A stretch of DNA of 64,000 bases from Marisa cornuarietis (GCA_004794655.1 SMMW01000001.1:13979501-14043500); one strand, 5' to 3'; positions 1 through 11,370 are shown, counted from the stretch's first letter. The notes: a model not told the origin generated them from the sequence alone. Numbers and translations are program-made.

Positions 1-179
1 GTGGGGAAGGCACGTGCACACGACACATTGCAGGAAAGGATGGCTCGTGAAAACCACGTTCCAGTTTTTGTCATTGGAAGCAGTTATTGGCGGGAAGGGT
101 GATGGAAAAATCAGGGGAGAAGGTGGGAGGGGGAGGGGAATAGCTAGAGCATCAGATCCAGAAGATGCCTTCCCGGAAT

Positions 180-282
180 AGCCAAATAGCAAAAACGACC
201 CCGAGTTTCTTGTTGGTAACTCCGAGGACAGTATATAAAATGGACTGCTGGCTATGCACCGAGACCAACGCTTAGACTCTCG
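180..282 (+). promoter_or_regulatory. Candidate TATA-box core promoter
   Basis: A strong TATA box (TATATAAA, about 232-239) is followed at the usual 25-35 bp by a pyrimidine/purine-mixed stretch that could hold a start site near 260-270. A consensus splice donor (TCG|GTGAGT) lies at 527/528, so a short non-coding first exon is plausible. A SINE (294-514) now separates the presumed start site from that donor. No coding sequence is attached in the window. Promoter activity is inferred from motif spacing only. Confidence 0.4.
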
Positions 283-293
283 CTGTCAGGTCT

Positions 294-514
294 TTTGTTG
301 CTTATTTAGTTGGAAAGTGCTTCCACCTAGCAGTGATTTCGCACTATAGGGAGGGAGGAGGAAACCGGAGTACCCGGAGGAAAACCCTGCCGCCCAGCCC
401 TGCGAACAGGTGTCACATACAGAGAGTGACCCGAGACGAGATCTGAACCCTGAGCCGCCCACTGCCGTGGTGACAAGCGAGTGTTTTAACCACTACACTA
501 CGGGGGGCCCTGTT
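294..514 (-). mobile_element. tRNA-derived SINE with 11-bp target-site duplication
   Basis: Read on the minus strand, the element starts with a tRNA-like head containing an A-box (TAGTGTAGTGG) and a B-box-like GGTTCAGATCTC near 475-490. A conserved body with a CTCCGGTTTCCTCC phrase follows (about 346-390), then an A-rich end. The direct repeat CTGTCAGGTCT flanks it exactly, at 283-293 and 515-525, which is the mark of target-primed insertion. The other SINEs at 5474 and 28866 share the GAGACGAGA(T) stretch beside the B box. It has no coding capacity and would depend on a LINE partner. Confidence 0.85.
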
Positions 515-525
515 CTGTCAGGTCT

Positions 526-870
526 CGGTGAGTCTTTTGAAAACAAACATCAACAACGACGGCTATTCAAGGGTGGGCTGCGCTGAATTTCTTAATGACA
601 ATAATTTTATTAGTGTATCTACAACTATGTTATGAGCATACTTACATGGCTTAATTTCTTTATTATTTTCTTTTTGGCGAACTCGTCGAACTTCACTTCT
701 TTCGTCCCTTCCATGTCTAGGCTTCGAGCCAATAAATCAAAAACTAAAAGACCATAAAGCTTGGGTTTTGTACCTTCATCAACACGAGAGCTCGCGTCGT
801 CTGCTCATTCTTTTCGTAATGATACGAACCGGAAGCTAATTCGCATAAGGATCGTCTTAGAAGTTAACGC
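526..870. other. No gene seen; candidate splice donor at the left edge
   Basis: Apart from the GTGAGT donor at 528-533 the stretch is AT-leaning, and I see no coding region, RNA gene or repeat in it. Confidence 0.5.
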
Positions 871-1311
871 GGGAAAATTCGTTTGCGAGCAGTTTATTCT
901 ATCTACGGTCCGTGGGTAAATACGTTTCCAAGACACAATACCAGCATAGACATCGTCCCTATGGCTGATGGTGCAGCATCGTGCTTTATTCAGGTACTGC
1001 ATACCATGGTTCTCTCCGGGAGAATTCGTTTGCGAGCAGTTTATTCTATCTACGGTCCGTGGGTAAATACGTTTCCAAGACACAATACCAGCATAGACAT
1101 CGTCCCTATGGCTGATGGTGCAGCATCGTGCTTTATTCAGGTACTGCATACCATGGTTCTCTCCGGGAGAATTCGTTTGCGAGCAGTTTATTCTATCTAC
1201 GGTCCGTGGGTAAATACGTTTCCAAGACACAATACCAGCATAGACATCGTCCCTATGGCTGATGGTGCAGCATCGTGCTTTATTCAGGTACTGCATACCA
1301 TGGTTCTCTCC
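871..1311. repeat. Three near-identical tandem copies of a 147-bp unit
   Basis: Units begin at 871, 1018 and 1165. By eye they are identical except for one base near the start of the first unit. Because 147 is a multiple of three, any frame open in one unit stays open across all three. That produces apparent ORFs on both strands: a plus-strand frame over 883-1482 and a minus-strand frame over 805-1344 with a 49-residue repeat carrying a CC...C cysteine pattern. The near identity points to recent amplification, or to an assembly duplication. I cannot tell whether either frame is translated, and the DNA on either side does not help. Confidence 0.92.
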
Positions 1312-1703
1312 GGGAGAAATCCAGCAGCAAACTTTTCTTTCCACATAGCTTCATACGTCTTGCATTTTGTGACCCTGCCTCTTTTGCCAAAAGTGATGGA
1401 TAGAATGAGAACGGGGTCGCAACCGCTACAACTTGGGAGATCTTCTGCGATTTGTATTTGTATAGATGGCTTCATAATGTAAATATAATTTCGATTTATT
1501 TTTTAATACCTTTCTCAATCTCCTTTTTAAATATTTTCAAGATCGTCATTTAAATAACGAAGCTGTCAGCAAGGTAAAAAAAAAAGATTCAACTTGAGCA
1601 ATACGTACCATCTTTGCCACAGCTTTGATTTTTGAGCAAAGTGAGCAGTGAACATGCTCTGACTTGGTCAATGGACAGTCTCGCCAAACATGGAGGTGGA
1701 AAA

Positions 1704-1704
<1 letters not shown>
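1312..1704. other. No gene seen
   Basis: Unique sequence between the 147-bp triplication and a CA array. I see nothing supportable in it. Confidence 0.5.

Positions 1705-1764
<60 letters not shown>
1705..1764. repeat. (CA)n microsatellite, about 60 bp
   Basis: Uninterrupted CA dinucleotide run. Its poly-Val/Cys and poly-Thr/His readings are not genes. Confidence 0.97.
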
Positions 1765-1765
<1 letters not shown>

Positions 1766-2592
1766 TAGAATCACATTTAACTGGAACAGTGCTTAACAAA
1801 TGAACATGTAGCAGAAGATGAAAATAGATATAGGAAAAGATAAGCAGAAAGACCTACAAAAAAAGTTTTTACCGGGTACCCTTAGCTCAGTTACCAGTAT
1901 AATCAAATATTGGGGAAAGGGACCGATGCAAGGTAGTGAGTGAGGCTGATGTCTGTGGATTGTGGGAGGCGAAGGACTAGTTGCCTGTCTGACGAGTGAG
2001 CTGCGTGCAGTCAATACCTGCACAGCTGGCCCGCAACTTGATACCTGTGCCGACAGGCATAGACAATTAATGACGCTGCTGATTACTTCGCAACAAACTT
2101 CTCTCGACATTTCATGGCGCAGATTACTGCCAGTGGCTGCAGCCAACCAGACCAGGCCGGATGTACATGTTGTCTACTGCCTGCAGGGGCATTCTCTGCA
2201 GGAACTCTTCCTGTAGGATCAGTCCCTAAAGACTTCGTACTGTCAGTCAAAAGACAGCCAATGGTTGTTTCTGGAAGGATACCGTCTCCAATTCCTCTTT
2301 CTGTCTCTCTTAAAGGAGAACCCAGCTTTGCTATTATACTAATTCTTTAAATCTTAACGAAAACAATATACATTGCATGTACTAGACACAAGCATTATTT
2401 CTGACTTGTGTCTCACTGGAGTCTAGACCTGTTGAGTCCCTAGAAGATGAAGTGCTTGATATGCGAATCAGTTTTCATCGAAAAAGCTGTAAAAGCGATA
2501 TTAGAGAGAACTTGATGAGGACATTTAAAGTTGAAAGAAATCTCTACGTGTGTACGTGTAGGGGCGCGCGCGTGCGAGCGTGCCTGCCCCCC

Positions 2593-2595
<3 letters not shown>
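1765..2595. other. No gene seen
   Basis: Short overlapping frames of 70-117 codons occur on both strands around 1793-2350 without any recognisable motif or consistent codon usage. A GC/CG alternating patch precedes the next GT array. Confidence 0.5.

Positions 2596-2662
<67 letters not shown>
2596..2662. repeat. (GT)n microsatellite, about 66 bp
   Basis: Pure GT run, preceded by a C-run and a short alternating GC tract. Confidence 0.97.
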
Positions 2663-2664
<2 letters not shown>

Positions 2665-3156
2665 CAAGTGTCAAAATCCACCACTTTCCGAAATATCATA
2701 ACTCCAGCAAGCTCTTTCAGTTACTACTCAATTTCTCTTCCTGTTTCCATACACTTTGTTTATGTTTGCCACTTTGTCATCATTTTTTTGTTTTAATTTT
2801 ACTTTTCGTAGTAAGTACTGTCAGTTCCGTTTGTTAAGGTTTCATTAGTTGTTTTGTTTTGAGATTGGGGGGGGGGGAGAATCAGGACACATTAAGCTCA
2901 TCTACACAAGGGGAAATGCTTTCTTTTAACACTTTAATAAGTGTTATTCACAACTACATTTCAATCAACATTGGGATGAAAGTTGATGAGCAGACAAAAA
3001 CAGATGTGGCTGGTCTCTCACGCCTTCACTCGGACCTGAGTCGGTTGTCCATTAGGAATGCCAGGCGGAGGGTGCAGACGTATCTCGTTAGGTCTTATGT
3101 ATTATACACACAGTCTTGGTTCACAAGGTGGCTGGGCCTCGCTGGGGTATGAAAAG

Positions 3157-3230
3157 AATTTATATCTTGTAAAGCGCCTCTAGCTCGCCTCAATGAGAGA
3201 AAGCGCTATAGAAATTCTGTTGTTAATTTA
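3157..3230 (+). mobile_element. Retroelement 3' tail motif (TGTAAAGCGC...GCGCTATA)
   Basis: TGTAAAGCGC is followed about 35 bp later by AAAGCGCTATAGAAA and a TG/TTAA-rich end. This imperfect stem-forming arrangement recurs on the minus strand at 49500-49560. Known LINE/SINE pairs share 3' tails of this kind. The upstream 2960-3155 may be the body of the same element, but I cannot define its start. Confidence 0.5.
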
Positions 3231-4822
3231 TGGCTTAGCTCTGTTTAACGACGACGGAAAAGTTGCAGAGGAAAAGAAGGAGAAGATAGGAAATGAGATC
3301 AATGCTATACCGCAGACACGATGAGCAAAAAAAAAAAAAAAAAAGAAAGGAAAGTTTATGGACTGAAAGATGATGACCTACCATCATCACTGTTGATTCT
3401 TTGGTGCTTTCTTGTGTTTGCCAAGTCTTAGAATATAAATTTCCAGTATCTAACTGTCGTCATCATTCATCATTGATGACGTCGACGACAACAACAATTT
3501 CTGCTGCTGTATTCGATTCAGCATTTTGAGTGACACACTACATTAACCTTCCAAACGGTAAGCCACTGCTCGTATTTCGTGTCCCATTGAAAGCCATTTA
3601 GAAAGATTTGTTGTGCAAAAAGTTTTATGCACTAGCAGTCGTTCAATCAGAACTATCCAGACGCAGCAGAAACTGCTCAGATCTTTATCAAAGAAAATTA
3701 TCCGATATCATATGAAAATAACTCATATTTGTTGCTCTAGGAAAAGTAAAAATGTCTTTACATTTGGCACTAAACAAATCAGCAAAATGCCGCTTTCATT
3801 ATGCGTGGTCCTTACTGAGGAGCTAAAACTTTCTCTCGTGTCAGCTGTGACCATAATAAACTGTGTGCGGCAAGGATATTTTCCACAGACTTACGTAATA
3901 TATATGACATATTGCAGTTCTTTCCTTCTCCTTCTTCTCGGCTAATATTACATCACTGGCTAACATTTCATATGAGGCCCTCACCTGTCTGCAGCAAAGC
4001 AGACCTTTTTCTTTAATCTTTAACTAGCTCTTCTTCACCATCTGGTTTCCATGGTCCTCATACGGGTTTTTTCTACCTGCTGCCTCGAAATTGTATCCGG
4101 CAAAGACGCATCAGAGAACACTTAAGCGTCATTTGAGGAGATTAAACTCTCGATTTAAACTCAGTCTGAAGAGAAGACACGTCGGCTTTTACCTTTGCTG
4201 TCGGTGATTAGTTTCACCTGCCTGGCGACAAACAGAGCTGGTAAAGTCGTAAAGCAGACTCCGTTATCCATTTATTTGTCATTGTCGCCTGGACATTTCG
4301 CCTGTTTTATGCTCTCCAGGTTGGCGATTTTTCAGGAACAATTTCGGCAAATTTTCTGTAATGCGACCTTTTTCTCTGAAACTTAATCGAAGCGCTTCAT
4401 CGTTGAGAGTGTTTTGTTTTTCGATCGAGGAGGATGCTGCTGTTGTGACACTAGCTGTGTGCGACCAGGCTGGTCAGTGTGTTAAGTGCCTTCATCAGGC
4501 GCAACGTTTCGAAAAGGTGAAAATGTCTGGCATTTACCACCCCCACGCCCACATCCCCGGATGCGAGGTTCGTGCACAAATCTGCGAAACATTGTCACAT
4601 ATTCCGCAATGTGATTCTGGTTAAGAATTCCTTGAAGACATTGAGTACAGCAGCAGAGTTTAAGCAGGAAACGTTTTACTTGAAATTGTATTCCGCACAG
4701 CCACTATCTCAACACCACCACACTCCTTGAATAATACTCGATTAAAAAAAAAAAATCCAGGGAAACAAATGTTCGCCTTTCCCCAGAACGTCCCTGAATA
4801 ATAATAATTATTAGCGCCTATC
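3231..4822. other. Intergenic; poly-A run, no gene recognised
   Basis: There is an 18-bp A run near 3327-3344. A 110-codon plus-strand frame at 3613-3945 and an 87-codon frame at 4361-4624 have no recognisable domain or codon bias and are treated as chance. Confidence 0.45.
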
Positions 4823-5201
4823 TACTGTGACCTAAGACCTAACCCGAAGAAAAGCCCTGGAATTATTTGTCATGATACCCGTGATATAAGCCCTACCCCA
4901 AATATAAGCCCTAGTTATTATGATCATCAGCCAGACGGACGGATTTCGTTCACCGTTGTAACACACGACTTACATATGGAACTATAAAGTAATGATATTA
5001 ATGTATAAATAAATAACGTTTAGAGTTATGACGACCTTCCAGAAGAAGATACTGTATTAGAATAAATGTAGTTTTTTTCTACTTGAATAAATGCAGATTT
5101 ATGCTCATCAAAAAATAAGATATTCTCTGAAAATAAGTCCTAATATCTCTTTTGGAGCAAAACTTAATATAAGACCCGGTCTTATTTTCGGGAAATACGG
5201 T
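4823..5201. mobile_element. MITE-like non-autonomous DNA element, about 380 bp
   Basis: The right end reads AAGACCCGGTCTTATTTTCG and runs to GGAAATACGGT at 5201. The left part carries repeated, degenerate copies of the same theme (AAGACCTAACCCGAAG, ATAAGCCCTA twice) in the opposite sense, as expected for long decayed inverted ends around an AT-rich core. There is no coding capacity. From memory, very similar ends (ATAAGACCCGGTCTTATTTTCGG) occur in repeats of several vertebrate genomes; I could not verify this. Superfamily is unassigned. Confidence 0.6.
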
Positions 5202-5473
5202 CGGTCAGTCAAAAGTTGGGCAGATCACTTTCTGAGTATCTTATACAGCGATAATTCCACATCAGGCAACATCGGAAGAAATATTCATGCACATGAGACT
5301 CACAAACTGCTCATCATCAACGACATGCCAAATGACGGCAAATTACGGGTCTCGTACACTACAAAAGATCGACCGCAAAGCAGGACGGAACCACGTGTGT
5401 TCTTTACTTTTTACCCTCGATGAACTCTTTGGAAGTTGGAGGGGTGGGTTTGATAAAAGGGGTAAGGGGGGCC

Positions 5474-5645
5474 GAATTGATGTTTTAATTTGACTCAGCA
5501 ACTAAGGCTGTCACGACAAAGTAGCCAGCTTTGTAAACAGATCATATGCAAAGAAAAGACAGCATGTCCGAGACGAGATCTGAACCCAGGGAAGCCAGTC
5601 CTCACTGTATTGGTGTCAGGCGCTAACCGCTGCGCCACCGGATGA
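5474..5645 (-). mobile_element. tRNA-derived SINE (same family as 28866-29052)
   Basis: Read on the minus strand, the head has a near-perfect A-box (TGGCGCAGCGG) followed by TTAGCGCCTGACACC, then the B-box region GGGTTCAGATCTCGTC (near 5571-5587). The body contains a CTTAGTTGCTGAGTC phrase that matches the copy at 28866-29052. No clear target-site duplication is visible, so the boundaries are approximate and the copy is probably older. Confidence 0.75.
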
Positions 5646-7301
5646 ACTAAACGGTAAACGAAGTAGGTCCATACCCCGGATACTGTACTACGTTTTCGTC
5701 ACCCATATTTAGTGATGTTTATGTTTTCAAAGAGAGTATTTCTGGCAAGAGAAGAAGGTGTTAAATTGTGGAAATAAATGCATTGTCTTGAGAGGCCCTG
5801 CCGGAAGCAAAGTTTTGTTCGCACTGACTCAGATATTAATGGCGCCGGGGCGTACATTCTGTTTCTTATCCCTCGTGCACTTTCTTCTCTACCGGCGTTT
5901 TTATCTGTATTATTTTTTTTAAAACATTATATTCATTTTACTTTACACCTGTTTTTGAATTCCACACGTGAATCTCACGCACTGCAAACAACTAATTTAC
6001 TTGCAGACATCTTCCTTTGAAAGCTCGCCTTTGAAACCAGCGTCCATGATTTATTGCTCATGACACTCACAAACATCATAAATGGTTTCCATCGCAGTGG
6101 GAAGTGTTTGCTTCCTCTGGACCACTTACATCTTTGTACTTGTTCTTAGTTAGCTTTGATGAATGACTTTACTCGACTACAAAAAGATTTTGTTTTTTGA
6201 CGCGAGAGAATCACACACGTATATGATCAAATCAACATTAAATTGCATGTTTGTTTTAAGTTTATGTTTGTTAATTTTTCTGGGTTGTTTTTAAAGAAAA
6301 GGGTTTAAGGGTGTGAACATGACAAACGTCGCTGTCCTTTTCAACTCATGTGTCCTTTCTTGTGTGTGATTTCTCTTCCCTTACTCTCGCAATACGAATT
6401 GAGAAGAAGAGGGTGTTTGCAGTATTGTGCACACACCTCGTTGAGGTTTTAAAACTTCGTCTTCGATGCTCGACTTTTGACTATTTTGTGTTTTATATCA
6501 TGGCAGAAGAAACTGGGATTTACCCAACAGTGATTTGCCTGCCTAACAAAGTAATATGAAAGTTGATGCTGAATCAAACCCCTTGTAAGAGATTTTCGTC
6601 AGATTCACTGTTGTTGTCTTTCAGACGTACTTTTGTTGACTTGTTTATTGATTGATTTAATAAAGACTTGATGTCTATCTGGAGAACTACTGACTGCGCA
6701 GAAATTGTGCTGGTCTTTTTAACATTTCCTCTCCTGCACACACAAAACAACTTTAAAATTTGTTCGGTGAACATCGTAAAAAAATAGAGCATGAATTATC
6801 ACAAAAACGTATTCCGGTATTTTTTCTGTTTTTTTCTAGCTTTTTTCATCCAACCTCGAGAGATTTTATATTTATGCACTCCTTGATTTGTCACAAAAAT
6901 AGAAAGTGACGTACCCTATGTGCGAGTAAAGATGGCTTCGTCTGATATTATGGGTTTCGCATAAGTAAACAATGCAATCCTCGATAAAAGAAAACCGACT
7001 GAAATATAATGTGCTGTCAGGATGTGTTTATTCCAAGTTGTAAAAGCCGGAGTCGTTTAATAGACAACTTCAAGCTCATCTTTTTTCGCCTGGCCTTGAC
7101 CTTCAGGCTCTACTGCTAAACCTTTGATGCTGTGTTGTTGTAGGATGCTTTGTTTGGAGAATTATGCATGCATGCGACCTTTAACCTAAGCCGAGGGTAG
7201 GCCGCTTCCGGTTCGATTTTGGCTGTTGAAATGCGTGGCGTTCTTCGACCATCTCGGCTCATAATAATGATCCTGGACATTGTTATATACCTTAAAGTTC
7301 A
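5646..7301. other. No gene seen
   Basis: AT-leaning unique sequence. The 60-80 codon frames here lack start context, splice signals or recognisable motifs. Confidence 0.5.
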
Positions 7302-7567
7302 GGGGCCAGTTGCACAACACGTTTCAAAACCTTAAAACTGTTCTAAAGAATCAAAATCTCTTCTTAGCCATTTAGATGCATTGCAGAAGAACATACAAAA
7401 AATTGTACTGACAGGACGGAAAGTCAGACTTAAACAACTTTATCTTACTTAAAGCAGTTTTAGTTTTAAAAACTCTAAAATTGTGGTGTGCACTTTAAAC
7501 TACTTATCTAAATAGAGTTAAGGCTTAAAAGTGTTTAAAATTAGAAATGTGCTGTGCAACTGGCCCC
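7302..7567. mobile_element. MITE, 266 bp, with 19-bp terminal inverted repeats
   Basis: It begins GGGGCCAGTTGCACAACAC and ends with GTGCTGTGCAACTGGCCCC, an inverted match of 18 of 19 bases. The interior is AT-rich with TTAAAAC-type repeats and no coding potential. I see no convincing target-site duplication, so the superfamily cannot be named. A degraded relative with the same terminus lies at 36077. Confidence 0.85.
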
Positions 7568-9639
7568 AGGCCCACAAGTATCCAACTGTATCCTTTCATG
7601 GATTTCCAAAGGATGAACAACTGAAAAAGCTTATGCTGGTGAAGCCTTGCTTGGGCTTATTAGTTCACTTCTGCATGTACAAGCATGACTGCGTGTAAAG
7701 CACGTGTGTAGACAGTTTGTAAATGCCATGAACTCCTCCACCACGAGGAGGTATGTGTGTGTATGAAATAGTCATGATTATTATTGCAGTTATTATTAAT
7801 GTACTTTCACTGCACAGCTGCAAACGGAAAATTGTGCATTAGGAAATATTGTTTTGTTACTCTATACTCTGTCTCTTCTTTGAATTTTTTTTAATTATAA
7901 ACATATATTCTACAGACCACAAACAGATTTTTGGGTATGCTTTTCATAGTGACAGCATAGTTTTTATGCACACTTATTTACGAAGAGACAGACTGTGGCG
8001 ACTCATAGGACAGCAGTGCCTGGAAAATAGATAATTTCGTACGGTCCACGAATGATGTTATCAATAGCAAAATGACTGCCCTCCCCTGCCTACTGAAAAA
8101 CGGGCGATTGCACTGTATTGGTGAACTCTTTTATCGTTGCTGCCATATTGCATCGAGTCCACCTTAAGGCATCAAAAACATTAACGGCATCGTCACACAG
8201 CTACCACACTGATACCTGGCAATGCAATCACATCAACATACAAGTGAAAATCATAAGTTTATTAAGTTATATATGAAGTGTTGTTTAGAGTGCCTTCTTT
8301 CCCCATCCTCCTTCCTTCCGTCTATCCCATGCCCACAACATTTCCCTTGAAGTCATCATGCTTAGCTAGAAGTAATTTTCAATAACATCTTATTTAACTG
8401 AAGAAATTTTTTTTAAAAATAGCATGCATGACATATAGTAACTGATATGTATAAGCAATTTATTATAATTGTATATTGATATGTACTATATATATGTGTG
8501 TGCGTATTCTAATGATATATATGAGCGATTTTTCGGTTATTGTATATTGATATACTTATCAATTAACAATCAAATAAAGCTTTTAATCAAATTCACTGTT
8601 TCGTCTTCGTTTATGCATGTATTTTCATTCTGCAGCTACAACTACATCGTAAACAATGATTTTAGAGTAATGCATGTATTGTAAGTCATGCGTATGACGT
8701 GTTGTTTACAGTCAATTATCATAGCAACGCCCGCGCTACCGTAAACACGTATTACCGAATGGATGCCTAGTTTAGATGTGATAAGCAGATTCACTAATGT
8801 AGCTATTCATCTATCCGTCAAATTAAGATAGAATGCATTCATCACTCATTAATCAATTATAAAATTCGGGAAAATTACTATTTATTAAACCAAAATAATA
8901 TTATTCCTTAAGAAAAAAAATGATAGCAGTTACCAATCCTCATACAGAAAGAAACGGACAAATAAACACTCCTCAGATATAATATATACTGGCAACTTTT
9001 TATCCAAAACAAGTAGGTCAACTTAAAAAATTCTTTGGGAGTAATTACCAACGAAACACAAGATGGCTGTAATTTTTCCTAGACTAATGGACTTTTGAAA
9101 AACATTAATACAAATGACTAATTTAATATTGTGTAGACCCACTTCAGAGATATAAGATCAGAATGCTCTTGCAATTATCGAAAACTTTAAACTTAAAACT
9201 GTGTTAAGTAAAGTAAAAACGAATTAAAAATAGCTGTACTTGCCATTTTGTGGATTGAAGTTTGTTTGGTTTTGATAATTTGAAACTTCCGACATGTTTG
9301 TTTTCGCTTTGACGCTGAACTCCTTATGCTCATCCTTCTAAGCCCCAAATTTTCAGAATCTTTGCCTTCAGAATAAAAATCTTTGCTGGAGTACGACACA
9401 TCGTGATCGACCCTTCTTCATCGAACTCAATAGCATGAAACACGCGTTCGCCGGACTAGGCCGTGACCCACTGCTAGAACACAATATACAAGTTCCGGGA
9501 GATCTCCTGTACACGGGATACTTTTAGTCTACTAAGCTTGAAGGCTTATAGCTCGCAGATTAAGAGGAATTATGTACTCACATTTGGGGAAGTGTTATTT
9601 TTAAATGAACTAAACCCGATCAAAAAGAAAATGAAAATG
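7568..9639. other. No gene seen; AT-rich
   Basis: Long AT-rich stretch with a TATATA-type patch near 8480-8550. I see no coding, RNA or mobile-element signal. Confidence 0.5.
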
Positions 9640-10202
9640 TGGTCGAGTTGGCCTTTAACGTCCCTGTGCGTGGCGGAAGTTGGGACGGCACGCGACCACG
9701 GCGCCGCGCACTGGTCCACCGCATCCTCTTACGTCCTCCGGAAGTGCGTCACTTGTCCGCCTCGAGCCTGGCGCGAGTCTTGGCGTCAAGGGAGGGGGAG
9801 AGAATGGCCACCTGTTAGGGGGGGCGCTTTTGTGACGGAAATCGGCGCGTTGTCACCCTTTGCTACAGAAATTGCTTTCCATTTGGCGGGCTTTTTGCTT
9901 GGCCGAGCGCCACGGTGGAGAGAACAAAGGGGATGCAGAGACCTGCGGTAATTAGGCAGAAGCGTGAAACGAGATTGGACGGAAAGATCAACATGAGTCG
10001 GAGCGCCGATCGGAGAGGAACACAGGAACTGCGGAGTCTGGCCCAGAGAACAGCCTCCAAGGATGAGGTTCACGCCTGGGCGAGCCGGCGACAGCTGCGC
10101 CACAAAGATGGGTGGACGGGTTTTGAGTGGGAGAGAACCAGCGAACCGCAGTTGCCGTTCCTGAGCGTAGAACGCTTCTGCTGTGTCGCACTACCGTGTG
10201 AG
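9640..10202 (+). promoter_or_regulatory. CpG-rich patch with candidate first exon and splice donor
   Basis: CpG density rises sharply compared with the flanks. CCGGAAGTGCG near 9738-9748 resembles an ETS-type promoter motif. A plus-strand frame from an ATG near 9933 runs without a stop through a consensus donor GAG|GTAAGC at 10202/10203. It would give about 90 residues, very rich in Arg, with no recognisable domain. An unannotated promoter and first exon (coding or 5' UTR) is plausible. The overlapping minus-strand frames are equally long, so coding is not established. Confidence 0.3.
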
Positions 10203-10451
10203 GTAAGCCCAGAGCGGAGCAGGCAGCCATGATCTAGAGCTGATCTCTCCTGAAAAGAATGGTTTTAAGGGAAATAACTTTGGTAATCTGACCCCCGAGT
10301 GTTGATGACAGTTCATGATAGAGTGCGGCTGTTTAAAAAAAAAAAAGAGATTGAGACGACCTAAAACTCTGTAATCCTTCGGTACCCAAAATGTAGCCAT
10401 TGCAGAAGTCTGCAACGTGTATCGGAGAATTTTCGGGAATATTGATGAAAT

Positions 10452-10932
10452 CATGTCTCTAAAATATTCCTTATTTGTTTAACAATAGCATTGTAACATA
10501 CTCCATGTCAGTAAAATGTTCTCTGTTTGTTTAGCAATAGTATTATATGAGATCTCGTGTGTGTACATCCTTTTTGTCTAGCAACAGCATTGTCCAGGAG
10601 ACCTCGCGTCTGTAAAATGTTCTTTAATTGGCTAACTAATAAAAGGAGACCTCATCTCTGGCAAACGTTCTTTGCTCGTCTCACATAGCCATAGCATCAT
10701 TGCAAATCTCCTGTTTGTAAACTATTCTTTATTCGTCTCTTGTAACCACAGCATGAGGAGATCCCCTGTCTGCAAAATATTCTTTCTTCATTGCTCATAA
10801 TAGTATAAGAGCAGATTTCCTGTCTGCAAAATATTCTTTATTCGTCTCTCATACCACCAAAGCCAATCTCATGTCCGTAAAATATTCTTATTCGTCTCGC
10901 ATAGCGATAGCATTATAGGAGACATCGTCCAG
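10452..10932. repeat. Ancient diverged tandem array, about nine units of about 53 bp
   Basis: The phrase TCTGTAAAATATTCTTTATT and variants, then TCGTCTCxCATAGCAATAGCATT, then GGAGAxCTC, recurs about nine times. Unit starts are near 10452, 10505, 10559, 10610 and onward. Copies are strongly diverged, so the array is old. There is no open frame through it. Confidence 0.75.
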
Positions 10933-11079
10933 GGTTCCACAATACTCTACTTTTTGACCTCTTTCTCTCTGTACCCTACTCCAAGCATTCGTGCGCGTGC
11001 GAATCGTGGATTTTTCAAATATGTAATGGTAGTCTAGCGTCCTTTAGATCGCTGGGGAGAGAGATGCTCGAGACCACAC

Positions 11080-11275
11080 TTTTTTCGGGGTCCGTTTTCG
11101 TGAAGCAGGTGCTTATCTCCCATTTCTCGCTGGCTTTACTTGTCCAGCCCTCTATGAGGTCAGATATCATTGATCTTTCCTGAGTGCGGGTGGGAGAGTA
11201 TGTTGCGCCACATGGGTCTCGAACCGACCAAAATACGCATCTTCAGCCTAGGAGGCTACCTTCCTCCCCATGATT
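11080..11275 (-). mobile_element. tRNA-like SINE remnant
   Basis: On the minus strand TAGCCTCCTAGG (A-box-like) is followed about 30 bp later by GGTTCGAGACC (B-box, near 11217-11226), then a body with CCCACCCGCACTCAGGAAAG. The order matches a tRNA-derived SINE head. It differs from the SINEs at 294, 5474 and 28866, so it is a second family. Ends are approximate. Confidence 0.45.
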
Positions 11276-11370
11276 TTAGAGATAACGGACCAAACTTGAA
11301 TAGTCGATGACTTCCACGTGTTATCAACTAGTCATCACGATGTGGATGAACAAAAACGAAGTAAAATAAC

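Noticed and set aside
805..1482. Overlapping 179- and 199-codon ORFs on opposite strands
   Set aside because: Both are created by a 147-bp triplication whose length is a multiple of three. Not called as genes, though the repeat is reported.
9786..10230. Three overlapping minus-strand ORFs in the 9.8-10.2 kb CpG patch
   Set aside because: High GC lowers stop frequency in all frames, and only the plus strand has a consensus splice donor.
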